From VBCG01 sp036406955 (lineage in GTDB: Bacteria; Pseudomonadota; Gammaproteobacteria; Burkholderiales; Casimicrobiaceae), in assembly GCA_036406955.1 (NCBI GenBank), contig DASXAF010000103.1, positions 5,569-69,568 on the forward strand: a stretch of DNA of 64,000 nucleotides, given 5' to 3'. The notes under the pieces are model-generated. The model worked only from the letters and a program-made list of their open reading frames with translations. It had not been told where the DNA came from and searched no databases. The position numbers were made by a program, and so were the translations under genes. Below, piece by piece: positions 45,428 through 54,434 of this stretch; the stretch's first letter is position 1; every line of letters starts with the position of its first letter.

Positions 45428-45813
45428 CAGCGCGGCGCGCCGAGCTCGGTGCCCGGGATGTTGGCGTAGCAGTTGCCGACCGGATCGAGGATGACGTAGG
45501 TGTGGGTGAGGCCACCGGTGTCGTGCGAGCCGCCGCGATCCTTGTACTGATGGAAGTAGATGCGCCAGCTCGACAGCGCGTATTCCGGGATCACGTCGCA
45601 ACCCGACACGGATGCGCTGGGCCCGCAGAAATCGCGCGGCAGGAGCGTGCGCGCGCGCTCGATCGCCTGCTCCTGCGTGAGCGGCGCGGCGTTCGCCGGG
45701 CGGTCGCGCGGGCAGAACTGCGGGCCTTCGCGATAGACCTCGACCGGGCCCGCAGCGACCGGCAGCGCGAGCGCGAGCAGCGCAGCCGCGACACCCCGCC
45801 GGCGCGCGATCAT
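45427..45813 (-). CDS. Secreted protein of unknown function
   Basis: 128 residues with a signal peptide (MIARRRGVAAALLALALPVA, cut near AAG). The mature part has four Cys (two pairs may form disulfides), and YALSSWRIYFHQYKDRGG and THTYVILDPVGNCY as distinct segments. I do not recognise a domain. It overlaps ftsK (ATGA) and lolA (TGATG), so all three are translationally coupled, suggesting an envelope role. Confidence 0.8.
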   Translation of the reverse strand: MIARRRGVAAALLALALPVAAGPVEVYREGPQFCPRDRPANAAPLTQEQAIERARTLLPRDFCGPSASVSGCDVIPEYALSSWRIYFHQYKDRGGSHDTGGLTHTYVILDPVGNCYANIPGTELGAPR

Positions 45814-48122
45814 GTCTCGGACTTCGCCGCCGGAACGAGGACCTCCCGGTTGCCGTTGGCCTGCATCGGCGACACGAGGCCGGCGCGCTCCATCTGCTCG
45901 ATCAGTCGCGCGGCGCGGTTGTAGCCAATGCGCAGATGGCGCTGCACCAGCGATATGGAGGGACGGCGGGTCTTGAGCACCACGGAGACCGCCTGGTCGT
46001 ACATCGGGTCCGCTTCGGCGTCCGGGCCCTCCACCGCAACGCCCGCCTCTTCCGCGTCGCCGGCCACGCCGCCTTCCAGTATGCCCTCGATGTACTGCGG
46101 CTCGCCGAGCTCCTTCAGGTGCTCGACGACGCGGTGCACTTCGGCATCGGACACGAAAGCGCCGTGCACGCGCAGCGGATAGCCCGTGCCCGGCGGCAGG
46201 TACAGCATGTCGCCCTGGCCGAGCAGCGTCTCGGCGCCCATCTGGTCGAGGATCGTGCGCGAGTCGACCTTGCTCGCGACCTGGAAGGCGATGCGCGATG
46301 GAATGTTCGCCTTGATGAGCCCGGTGATGACGTCGACCGACGGGCGCTGCGTCGCGAGGATCAGGTGGATGCCCGCCGCACGCGCCTTTTGCGCGATGCG
46401 TGCGATGAGCTCCTCGATCTTCTTGCCCGTGACCATCATGAGGTCCGCGAGCTCGTCGACCACGACGACGATCAGCGGCATCTCCTCCAGCGGCTCCGGC
46501 TGTTCCGGCGTCAGCGTGAACGGATTGGTGAGCGGCTTGCCGGCCTTCTTCGCGTCCGCGACCTTCTGGTTGTACCCCGCGAGATTTCGCACGCCGAGCG
46601 AGCTCATGAGCTTGTAGCGCCGCTCCATCTCGTTGACGCACCAGTGGAGCGCATTGGGCGCGAGCTTCATGTCGGTGACGACGGGCGCCAGCAGATGCGG
46701 AATGCCCTCGTACACCGAGAGCTCGAGCATCTTCGGATCGATCAGGATCAGGCGCACCTGCCGCGGCTCGGCCTTGTAGAGCAGCGACAGGATCATCGCG
46801 TTCACCGCGACCGACTTGCCCGAGCCGGTCGTGCCCGCCACGAGCAGATGCGGCATGCGCGCGAGATCGGCGATGACCGCCTTGCCGGCGATGTCCTTGC
46901 CGAGCGCGAGCGTGAGCGCGCCCGGCGCATCGTTGTAGACCGTCGACGCGAGGATCTCCACCAGCTTGACGATCTGCCGGCGCGTGTTGGGCAGCTCGAG
47001 CGCCATGCACGACTTGCCCGGGATCGTTTCCACCACCCGGATCGACACGACCGAGAGCGCGCGCGCGAGGTCCTTCATCAGGTTGACGATCTGCGCGCCC
47101 TTCACGCCCACCGCAGGCTCGATCTCGAAGCGCGTGATCACCGGGCCTGGATACGCGGCGAGCACCTTCACGGCCACGCCGAAATCGGCGAGCTTGCGCT
47201 CGATGAGCCGCGAGGTGAACTCGAGCGTCTCTGCGCTCACCGACTCGGTCGCGGCCGGCGCATCCTCGAGCAGCGACAGCGGCGGCAGCGGCGAATCGGG
47301 CATGTCGGTGAAGAGCGGCCGCTGCTTCTCCTTGATCACGCGCTCGGACTTCGGAACCGCGGAAGCCGGCGGCACGACCATCACGGGCTGCCGCTCGAAC
47401 TCCTCTTCACGCAGATGCTCGACGACCTGCTCGCGCTCGGCGGCACGCTCCTCGCCGATGCGCCGATCGGCGCGCTGCTCGCGCCAGCGCCGCGCGGCCG
47501 CGACGAGATGATCGATGCCTGCGCCGATGCGCTCCATCACGCGCAGCCACGAGAAGCCGAAGAACAGCGACGAGCCCGCGGCCAGCAGCGCGAGCAGCAG
47601 AAGCGTCGCGCCGTTCAGCCCGAGCGCGGTTGCGAGCGCATTGCCGATGCTGCGGCCGATCGCGCCGCCCGCCTTGTCGGGAAGGGACAGCGATGCCGTG
47701 GAAAAGCGAAAGGCTTCGAGCGACGCGCTCGTGAGCAGCACCAGGCCGAATCCCACCATGCGCAGGCCGAGCGGATGCTCGCTCGCATGACCGGGGTCGC
47801 GCACATGGCGATAGCCGCCGACGACGAGCACCACGCCGGCGATCACCCACCACCACGCGGAGATCCCGAACAGGTACAGCAGGAGATCGGACAACCACGC
47901 GCCGACGACGCCGCCGCGATTGGCGATGGCATCGCCCATGCCGGACGTCGACCACGCGGCGTCGGCGCGCGTGTACGTGGCGAGGATGAGCGCGAGATAG
48001 AGGAAGGCGGCGACGATGACCAGCCAGAACGCTTCGCGCACCAGCCGGGCAAAGCGAGGCGACAGCGCCGCGTCCGTCGTGACGGCCCGGCGACGCCCGT
48101 TGCGCTTTCTATTGAAAAACAC
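45810..48122 (-). CDS. ftsK: DNA translocase FtsK
   Basis: 770-residue septal DNA pump. N-terminal four to five TM helices (about 25-210), short linker, RecA-like motor with Walker A GTTGSGKSVAVN, Walker B IVVVVDELADLMMV, and C-terminal winged-helix gamma domain (ISLVQRHLRIGYNRAARLIEQ) that reads KOPS and activates XerCD. GTG start 48122. Linker much shorter than in E. coli (1329 aa), usual for betaproteobacteria. Confidence 0.97.
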   Translation of the reverse strand: MFFNRKRNGRRRAVTTDAALSPRFARLVREAFWLVIVAAFLYLALILATYTRADAAWSTSGMGDAIANRGGVVGAWLSDLLLYLFGISAWWWVIAGVVLVVGGYRHVRDPGHASEHPLGLRMVGFGLVLLTSASLEAFRFSTASLSLPDKAGGAIGRSIGNALATALGLNGATLLLLALLAAGSSLFFGFSWLRVMERIGAGIDHLVAAARRWREQRADRRIGEERAAEREQVVEHLREEEFERQPVMVVPPASAVPKSERVIKEKQRPLFTDMPDSPLPPLSLLEDAPAATESVSAETLEFTSRLIERKLADFGVAVKVLAAYPGPVITRFEIEPAVGVKGAQIVNLMKDLARALSVVSIRVVETIPGKSCMALELPNTRRQIVKLVEILASTVYNDAPGALTLALGKDIAGKAVIADLARMPHLLVAGTTGSGKSVAVNAMILSLLYKAEPRQVRLILIDPKMLELSVYEGIPHLLAPVVTDMKLAPNALHWCVNEMERRYKLMSSLGVRNLAGYNQKVADAKKAGKPLTNPFTLTPEQPEPLEEMPLIVVVVDELADLMMVTGKKIEELIARIAQKARAAGIHLILATQRPSVDVITGLIKANIPSRIAFQVASKVDSRTILDQMGAETLLGQGDMLYLPPGTGYPLRVHGAFVSDAEVHRVVEHLKELGEPQYIEGILEGGVAGDAEEAGVAVEGPDAEADPMYDQAVSVVLKTRRPSISLVQRHLRIGYNRAARLIEQMERAGLVSPMQANGNREVLVPAAKSET

Positions 48123-48151
48123 GCAGTTGGCGCGATGACCTCATCCGTCGC

Positions 48152-48157
48152 ATTATA
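48152..48157 (-). promoter_or_regulatory. -10 box of the ftsK promoter
   Basis: Perfect TATAAT on the minus strand, 30 bases before the GTG. A weak -35 (TTCCAA) lies 16 bases upstream. Confidence 0.55.
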
Positions 48158-48268
48158 GCGTCTGCGCCCGCGTTTGGAATCGCCGGCAAGCGTGGGGATC
48201 GCTTGCACCAACGGCGACCGACCCCACCTGAACTACACTCGCCGGCACGATCGCCGTCCCGCCTCGAC

Positions 48269-49264
48269 ATGACGACCAAGCACGCTCGCCTGCTCATCGT
48301 GGGCTCCGGCCCCGCCGGCTACACCGCCGCGGTCTACGCTGCGCGCGCGAACCTGAAGCCGGTGTTGATCACCGGGCTCGCGCAGGGCGGACAGCTCATG
48401 ACGACCACGGAAGTGGACAACTGGCCCGCGGATGCCGACGGCGTGCTCGGCCCGGACCTGATGATGCGCTTCCAGAAGCACGCGGAGCGCTTCGACACCG
48501 AGCTGATCTTCGACCACGTCAACCGCGTCGATCTCGGCGTGCGGCCGTTCCGTCTCTTCGGCGACAGCGGCGAATACACCTGCGACGCCTTGATCGTCGC
48601 AACCGGCGCGTCCGCGCGCTACCTGGGCCTGCCCTCCGAAGAGGCGTACATGGGCCGCGGGGTATCCGCGTGCGCGACGTGCGACGGGTTCTTCTACAAG
48701 GGCCAGGACGTGGTCGTGGTCGGCGGCGGCAACACGGCCGTCGAGGAGGCGCTGTATCTCGCGAACATCGCGAAATCGGTCACGGTGGTGCATCGTCGGG
48801 ACAAGTTCCGCGCCGAGGCGATCCTCGTCGACAAGCTGATGGCGCGCACGCGCGACGGCGGCAACATCCGCGTGCTGTGGAGCCACGTGCTCGACGAGGT
48901 GCAGGGTGACGCCTCCGGGGTGACCGGCGTGCGGGTGCGCGACGTGCGAACCGGCGCGACGCAGGACCTATCCCTGCATGGCGTGTTCATCGCCATCGGG
49001 CACACGCCGAACACCCAGATCTTCGAAGGCCAGCTCGACATGGTCGGCGGCTACATCAGGGTGAAAGGCGGCTCCGAAGGCAACGCCACGGCGACAAGCG
49101 TGCCGGGCGTCTTCGCGGCCGGCGACGTGGCCGACCACGTGTATCGCCAGGCGGTCACGTCGGCGGGCACCGGATGCATGGCCGCGCTCGATGCCGAGGC
49201 CCATCTCGACGATCATCCGATCGCGGTGCCCCTCACCAGCGCGACCGAAGCCGTCGAGTCGTAG
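48269..49264 (+). CDS. trxB: Thioredoxin reductase
   Basis: 331-residue flavoprotein reducing thioredoxin with NADPH. FAD motif GSGPAGYTAAVYAARA, redox pair CATC in SACATCDGFFY, NADPH motif GGGNTAVEEAL, and C-terminal GVFAAGDVADHVYRQAVTSA. ATG 48269 is chosen; the upstream frame is non-homologous. Divergent from ftsK, a common betaproteobacterial arrangement. The smr gene follows after 2 bases. Confidence 0.97.
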   Translation: MTTKHARLLIVGSGPAGYTAAVYAARANLKPVLITGLAQGGQLMTTTEVDNWPADADGVLGPDLMMRFQKHAERFDTELIFDHVNRVDLGVRPFRLFGDSGEYTCDALIVATGASARYLGLPSEEAYMGRGVSACATCDGFFYKGQDVVVVGGGNTAVEEALYLANIAKSVTVVHRRDKFRAEAILVDKLMARTRDGGNIRVLWSHVLDEVQGDASGVTGVRVRDVRTGATQDLSLHGVFIAIGHTPNTQIFEGQLDMVGGYIRVKGGSEGNATATSVPGVFAAGDVADHVYRQAVTSAGTGCMAALDAEAHLDDHPIAVPLTSATEAVES

Positions 49265-49266
49265 CG

Positions 49267-49956
49267 ATGGCGAAGCTCGGCGACCTGAAGACGCTGTACG
49301 AGGCGGCGCGAAGCGCGCGCGCGGCCGCCACGCCGGCGCAAAAGCCGCACCGTCCCGCGACGGCGTCGCACACGCACAGCCACAAGCGTGACGTCGCGGC
49401 GAGCAAGCATGCCGACGGCGACATCGACCTCGGCAAGGCGTTCGCCGACGTGGAGCGCCTGGCGGTGCGCAACAAGGCGACGATCGCGCGGCCGCGCCCC
49501 GTGCCCGTTCCGTCGCAGCGGCTGGAGGACGAGCGCGAGGCGCTCGAGCTCTCCAAGTACGGTGCGGAGCCCGCGCCGCACTCGTGGGACATCGGCCAGG
49601 AGCTCGAAGCCGAGCAGACGTTCGTGCGGCGCGGCCTCGGCAGCGACGTGCTGACCAAGCTGCGTCGCGGCCGCTGGAGCGTCCAGGCGGAGCTCGACCT
49701 GCACGGCCTCTCGGCCGACGAGTCGCGCGATGCGCTGGCCGATTTCCTGCTCGAAGCACGCGCGCGTGGATTGCGCTGCGTGCGGGTGATCCACGGCAAA
49801 GGACTGACGTCCCCGAATCGCGAGCCGGTGCTCAAGGGCAAGGTGCGCAGGTGGCTCTCGCACTGGGACGACGTGCTCGCGTACTGCGAGGCGCCGCGGC
49901 ACGCCGGCGGCGGCGGCGCGGTGCTGATCCTGCTGCGCGGCGCGGAGAAGCGCTGA
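49267..49956 (+). CDS. Smr-domain protein
   Basis: 229 residues. The N-terminal half is basic and unstructured; the Smr (small MutS-related) domain occupies about 140-225, with ELDLHG and the VIHGKG motif. Smr domains act as endonucleases on DNA or RNA; stand-alone proteins of this layout resemble YdaL/SmrA-B, which cleave collided-ribosome mRNA (family knowledge). Two bases after trxB. Confidence 0.92.
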   Translation: MAKLGDLKTLYEAARSARAAATPAQKPHRPATASHTHSHKRDVAASKHADGDIDLGKAFADVERLAVRNKATIARPRPVPVPSQRLEDEREALELSKYGAEPAPHSWDIGQELEAEQTFVRRGLGSDVLTKLRRGRWSVQAELDLHGLSADESRDALADFLLEARARGLRCVRVIHGKGLTSPNREPVLKGKVRRWLSHWDDVLAYCEAPRHAGGGGAVLILLRGAEKR

Positions 49957-49967
49957 CGCCCCGTTTT

Positions 49968-50003
49968 CACGCGCCGCGGGCGCGCAGTCGCCCGCGGCGC
50001 GTG
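49968..50003. terminator. Perfect 15-base hairpin between convergent smr and cyclase genes
   Basis: CACGCGCCGCGGGCG (49968-49982) and its exact complement (49989-50003) enclose six bases. No T run on either side, so termination would be structure-driven or Rho-linked. Confidence 0.55.
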
Positions 50004-50060
50004 CTGCACTGAAACAGCGGACTACGTAGTCAAGGCGCGGCGCCAAGCGCCGCCGCACGC

Positions 50061-53000
50061 TCAGGCTGCGCCGACGAGTTCCATCAGGGCGTCCACGCGC
50101 TCGACGTATCGGGGCAACTCGAGATCGACGAAGAGCGCGCGCGCTTCCCGAAGTTCTCCTTGCGCGGTGTCGGCATTGCGGCCCGCAGCCGCGATGCGCC
50201 CGAGCTCCATTCGGGCCCGGGCGAGCTCGAAGCGCGCGCCGACCGAGGCGAGGCTTTCGACCGCGCCATGCAACTCGTTCAGCGCCGTCGAAGAATCGCC
50301 CTGCTCGGCGGCAATCATGCCGAGGACGCGCCTCGACAGGCCGACACCCAGCTCGAATCCTGCCTCGCCGCTCGTCGTGCGCGCGGCTTGCGCGGCGAAT
50401 CGCGCGCGCTCGGTCTCGCCGTTCGCGACGCAGGCCTCGCCCAGCAGGGTCCTGAACCACGCGCGAAACTGAAGCGACCGCACTTCGTCGGCGATCTCGA
50501 CCGCCTCCTGCAGGACCGCGACGGCGCGCGCGGTGTTGCCCGCGGCCAGTTGCGCGCGACCCGTGCACGCGAGCACGAATGCGGTCTCGAACCGGTCGGG
50601 CGAGCGCGTGAGCGCGCGCTCGCAGCACTCGACGGCTGCCTGCGCCTCGCCGCGGATCGCCTTCACCAATCCCGTGAGCATCGCGGCGTTCGCTTGCGCA
50701 CGACTGGGCCCGCTCGAGCCGCCGAAGCCCGCGAGCTCGTCGGCGGCCCGCAGCGCGGCGTCGAAGCGACCCGCAAAGATGCAGCAATAGGATTGCGTGA
50801 AGAGCGCCTGGCAGAGCCAGAAGACGTCGTCCTCGCCGCGCAGGAGCGCCACCGCCTCGCGCGCATGCTCCACGGCGCTGTCGAGCGGCTGCCCGGAGTA
50901 CACGGACTCCGTGGCGAGCGCGCGATGCACGCGCCCGATGATCGCGCGCGCGCCCGCGGCGGTTGCCCGCTCGAGCGCTCGCCGCAGGTATTCGGCCGCC
51001 TCCGCGCGGTGCCCGAGCCATCCTTGCGCGAATCCGAGCCAGAAGTCGAGCTCGGCCGCAAGCGCAGGTGTCGCCGCGCCCGCACGGTCCTCCTGCGCGG
51101 CGATGAGGTCGACGATTTCCCGGCGCCGCCCGGAAAGGTGCAGGGACTGCGCCTCGCGCACGACGAGCTCCAGCATTTGCCGGTCCCGCTCCGGCGCAGG
51201 CAGGCGTTCGGCGCACCAGCGCGCCTGCTCGAGTGACGCGATCGCTTCCGCGTGCGCGTGCAGCGCAACCGCGTTGTCCGCGCACCGCGCGAGATAGACG
51301 ATCGCCTTTGCCGGCTCTTCCGCGCGTACGTAGTGGTGCGCCACGAGCTCCGGCTGGGTTCTCGCGATGTCCGGATAGCGCGCTTCCAGCAGGTCGCCCA
51401 CCTGACGATGGTAGTAGCGTCGAGTGCGTCGCAGCAGCGACTGGTAGGCGGCATCCTGAACGAGCGCGTGCTTGAAGGTGTAGCGGGCCTGCGGCCGACG
51501 CCCGCGCTGGTAGAGCAGGTCCGCATCCACGAGTCGATCGAGGCCGTCCTCGAGCCTGCGCTCCTCGATGGACGCGATCGCCTGCAGCATTTCGTACGCG
51601 AATTCGCGCCCCAGGATCGAGGCCAGTTGCGCGACTTCGCGTATGGTGGGCAGGCGGTCGAGCCGCGCCATCAGCAGGTCCTGCAGCGTGGCCGGTATAG
51701 GAAGCTCGGACAACGGACGGGCGAGCGCGTAGCGGTCCTGCTGCTCGTGGACGAAGCGCGCATCGAGAACCTCCTTGGTGAGCTCCTCGACATAGAGCGG
51801 CACCCCGTCGGTCTTTTCCCCGATGTAGGCCGCGACCTCGGCCGGCATCGCCTTGCCGCCTGCCAGCGCGGTGATCAATCCTTCCACTTCCGCCCGGTCC
51901 AGGCGATTGAGCGTGATCGGCGTGATGTGAGAGCGCATCGGCCACGGCGGAACGAAATCCGGTCTGTAGGTGACCACGTTCAGAACGGCTGCCGTAGGCG
52001 CCTGCTCGACGCAGATGCGCAGCAGCTCGAGCGTGCTCGAGTCGGCCCACTGCAGGTCTTCCCACACGCGGACCACCGGCTTGCGCTGCGCTTCATCGAA
52101 AAGCCATCCGGCGAGCGCATCGAGCGTCTGCGTGCGCTGCTCTTCGGCGCTGAGTCGCGGCCCCGGAAGCGCGTCGTCGCCGGGCGCAAGCGACATCAAC
52201 GCCGCGTAGAGCGGGACGGCACGCTCGAGCGGCAGGCTCTGCTCGCGCAACGCCGCCTCGAGCTTGGCGCGCCGCACGGCGGCCGTATCGTCCGCGGTCC
52301 ATCGCATCACGCGCTTCAGGTGCTCGATCACCGGGTGGAACGCGCTGTTCGTGTGGTACGGCGAGCAACGCGTGACGATCCATGTGGGATCGTCGGCAGC
52401 GACGGCCGACTGCAGCGCCTCGACGAGCCTCGACTTGCCGATCCCCGCCTCGCCCTGGATGAGCACGACATGCCCGCGACCCGTCCTGCTCGCCTGCCAG
52501 GCGCGCACCAGCAGGCCGAGCTCCTCTCGTCGTCCCACCAGGGAGGCTGCACCGACGCGAGCGGGCGCGACGTCGGCCGTCTCGCGCTCGCCGAGCACGT
52601 GCCACACGCGCAACGACACGGGCAGGCCCTTGAGAGCGTGCTCGCCGAGGTCGCGAAATGCGAAGCTGGCGCGGGCCAGCCCGTGCGTCAGCTCTCCCAC
52701 CACGATCTGGTTGGGCGCAGCCAGCGCCTGCAGCCGTGCTGCGACGTTCGGGGTCTCGCCGACCACGCTCGCATGCTCCGTCGTACCCTCCGCGACCATG
52801 TCGCCGACCACGACGACACCGGTGTCGATGCCGACGCGGACCTGCAGCGGCGAGCCCTGGCCGTCCTGGCCCGCTGCGATGATGCCGCGCACGGCATCGA
52901 CGACGGCGAGCCCGGCCCGCACCGCGCGCTCGGCATCGTTCTCGTGCGCTTGCGGATAGCCGAAGTAGACCAGCACGCCGTCCCCGAGGTATTTGGCGAC

Positions 53001-53378
53001 GTGACCGGCGTAGGCCTGCACCGCGCGAGCGGCGGCCGCATGGTAATCGCGGATCACCTCGCGCAGGTCTTCGGCGTCGAGACGTGAAGACAGCGCGGTC
53101 GAATCGACCAGGTCGCAGAACATGACGGTGAGCTGGCGCCGCTCGCCGTCGATGCGTGGATCCGCGGCCGCACGTGCCTGCCCGGGCCGTGGGGCCGCGT
53201 CGAGCGATGCGATGGCCCTGATCAGCTTCTTGCGCGGCCCGAGGGGCAGGCCGAGGCTGGCGAGGTCGTCTTCCGACAGGTCGCGAAGGACGTCGACGTC
53301 GATCTCGTTCTCGACGAAGCGCGGCGCGTACTTGGCGAGGCCGAGCTCGTCCAGCCATTGCGTGATATCGCGCTTCAT
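50061..53378 (-). CDS. SAM domain - class III adenylate/guanylate cyclase - AAA ATPase - TPR signalling protein
   Basis: 1105 residues. Order: SAM domain (about 1-60, ITQWLDELGLAKYAPRF), class III cyclase (about 75-250; VMFCDLVDSTALS and KYLGDGVLVYFGYP hold the two metal Asp; VRVGIDTGVVVVGD), AAA_16 ATPase (about 275-560; Walker A GEAGIGKSRLV, VWEDLQWAD as Walker B), then about 12 TPR-like helices to the C terminus. The layout is common in soil proteobacteria and resembles LuxR/AfsR-like STAND proteins. Probably makes cAMP in response to an unknown cue. No membrane segment. Monocistronic or with the nitrilase gene 14 bases upstream. Confidence 0.92.
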   Translation of the reverse strand: MKRDITQWLDELGLAKYAPRFVENEIDVDVLRDLSEDDLASLGLPLGPRKKLIRAIASLDAAPRPGQARAAADPRIDGERRQLTVMFCDLVDSTALSSRLDAEDLREVIRDYHAAAARAVQAYAGHVAKYLGDGVLVYFGYPQAHENDAERAVRAGLAVVDAVRGIIAAGQDGQGSPLQVRVGIDTGVVVVGDMVAEGTTEHASVVGETPNVAARLQALAAPNQIVVGELTHGLARASFAFRDLGEHALKGLPVSLRVWHVLGERETADVAPARVGAASLVGRREELGLLVRAWQASRTGRGHVVLIQGEAGIGKSRLVEALQSAVAADDPTWIVTRCSPYHTNSAFHPVIEHLKRVMRWTADDTAAVRRAKLEAALREQSLPLERAVPLYAALMSLAPGDDALPGPRLSAEEQRTQTLDALAGWLFDEAQRKPVVRVWEDLQWADSSTLELLRICVEQAPTAAVLNVVTYRPDFVPPWPMRSHITPITLNRLDRAEVEGLITALAGGKAMPAEVAAYIGEKTDGVPLYVEELTKEVLDARFVHEQQDRYALARPLSELPIPATLQDLLMARLDRLPTIREVAQLASILGREFAYEMLQAIASIEERRLEDGLDRLVDADLLYQRGRRPQARYTFKHALVQDAAYQSLLRRTRRYYHRQVGDLLEARYPDIARTQPELVAHHYVRAEEPAKAIVYLARCADNAVALHAHAEAIASLEQARWCAERLPAPERDRQMLELVVREAQSLHLSGRRREIVDLIAAQEDRAGAATPALAAELDFWLGFAQGWLGHRAEAAEYLRRALERATAAGARAIIGRVHRALATESVYSGQPLDSAVEHAREAVALLRGEDDVFWLCQALFTQSYCCIFAGRFDAALRAADELAGFGGSSGPSRAQANAAMLTGLVKAIRGEAQAAVECCERALTRSPDRFETAFVLACTGRAQLAAGNTARAVAVLQEAVEIADEVRSLQFRAWFRTLLGEACVANGETERARFAAQAARTTSGEAGFELGVGLSRRVLGMIAAEQGDSSTALNELHGAVESLASVGARFELARARMELGRIAAAGRNADTAQGELREARALFVDLELPRYVERVDALMELVGAA

Positions 53379-53392
53379 CGCCTTCCCGCCGC

Positions 53393-54205
53393 TCAACGCA
53401 GCACGCGATGCTTCAGCGCCGGCAAGCGCTCGCGCACGTCCTTCATTCGCTCGTCGTCGACGTCGCCGACCACGACACCGGGGCCCGACGTGAGCGACGC
53501 GACGATCTCGCCCCACGGATCGACGAGCATCGAATGGCCGTACGTGCGACGGCCCCCTTCGTGCTCGCCGCCCTGCGCGGCCGCGAGGACGTAGCACTGG
53601 TTCTCGATGGCGCGTGCGCGCAGCAGCACTTCCCAATGCGCCGTGCCCGTGCGCTCGGTGAACGCGGCCGGGACGACGATCAGCGCGAGATCGCCGAGCG
53701 CGCGATAGAGCTCGGGAAAGCGCACGTCGTAGCAGATCGACAGGCCCACCTTGCCGAGCGGCGCGTCGAGGAGCTGCGGCGAGCTGCCGGGGCGGATCGT
53801 GCGCGCCTCGTCGTAGTCCTCGGAGCCGTGCGTGAATCGGAACAGGTGCACCTTGTCGTAGCGCGCCACGCGCCGGCCGCCCGGTGCGTACACGAGCAGC
53901 GACTGGTAGACGCGCTGCGGATCGCCCGACTCGAGCGGCACGCTGCCGCCGATGACATGGATGCCGTGCAGCGCCGCCATGCGCGACAGAAACGCCTGCT
54001 GCGGCCCGTCGCCGTCGGGCTCGCGCGCGGCGATCTTGTCGGCGGCGCGCGTGCTCATCAGCCCGAAGTTCTCGGGCAGCACGACGAGCGACGCGCCGCG
54101 TGCAGCGACCTCGCCGACGAGCGACTCGGCCTCGCGCAAATTGCTCTCGACGTCGGCGCCCGACACCATCTGCACAGCCGCGACGCGGTTCACGATCGCG
54201 TTCAT
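53393..54205 (-). CDS. Carbon-nitrogen hydrolase, Nit1/NitFhit-like
   Basis: 270-residue nitrilase-superfamily amidase. Triad Glu in LVVLPENF, Lys in RYDKVHLF and Cys in SICYDVRFPELYR. Branch 10 members act on deaminated glutathione (Nit1/YbeM) and are found next to yhdP in many betaproteobacteria. ATG 54205 with GGAGGG nine bases upstream. Confidence 0.94.
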   Translation of the reverse strand: MNAIVNRVAAVQMVSGADVESNLREAESLVGEVAARGASLVVLPENFGLMSTRAADKIAAREPDGDGPQQAFLSRMAALHGIHVIGGSVPLESGDPQRVYQSLLVYAPGGRRVARYDKVHLFRFTHGSEDYDEARTIRPGSSPQLLDAPLGKVGLSICYDVRFPELYRALGDLALIVVPAAFTERTGTAHWEVLLRARAIENQCYVLAAAQGGEHEGGRRTYGHSMLVDPWGEIVASLTSGPGVVVGDVDDERMKDVRERLPALKHRVLR

Positions 54206-54349
54206 CTGCGGCCCTCCTTGCACGTTCCCGCATTGCGCGACGCCGAGTGTCGGCCGGGGCAACATCGCGCGGCGCCGCTCGGCCTCCTTGAAGCCTCTTG
54301 GCATTCGCGGCGCTTGCGAGTCGGCCTCCGCGAGTTCGCTCGGCGCCGA

Positions 54350-54416
54350 CCCTTCGGGTCTCGGCTCGCTCGTGCTCGCCCGCCTCGCTTCCCCGCCCTT
54401 CGGGTCTCGGCTCGCT
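54350..54416 (+). repeat. Direct repeat of 21 bases in the yhdP-nitrilase spacer
   Basis: CCCTTCGGGTCTCGGCTCGC followed by T occurs at 54350-54370 and 54396-54416. The 229-base spacer (54206-54434) otherwise shows only low-complexity CTCGC-rich DNA and no gene. Confidence 0.6.
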
Positions 54417-54434
54417 GTCGCTCGCACGCCGCGC

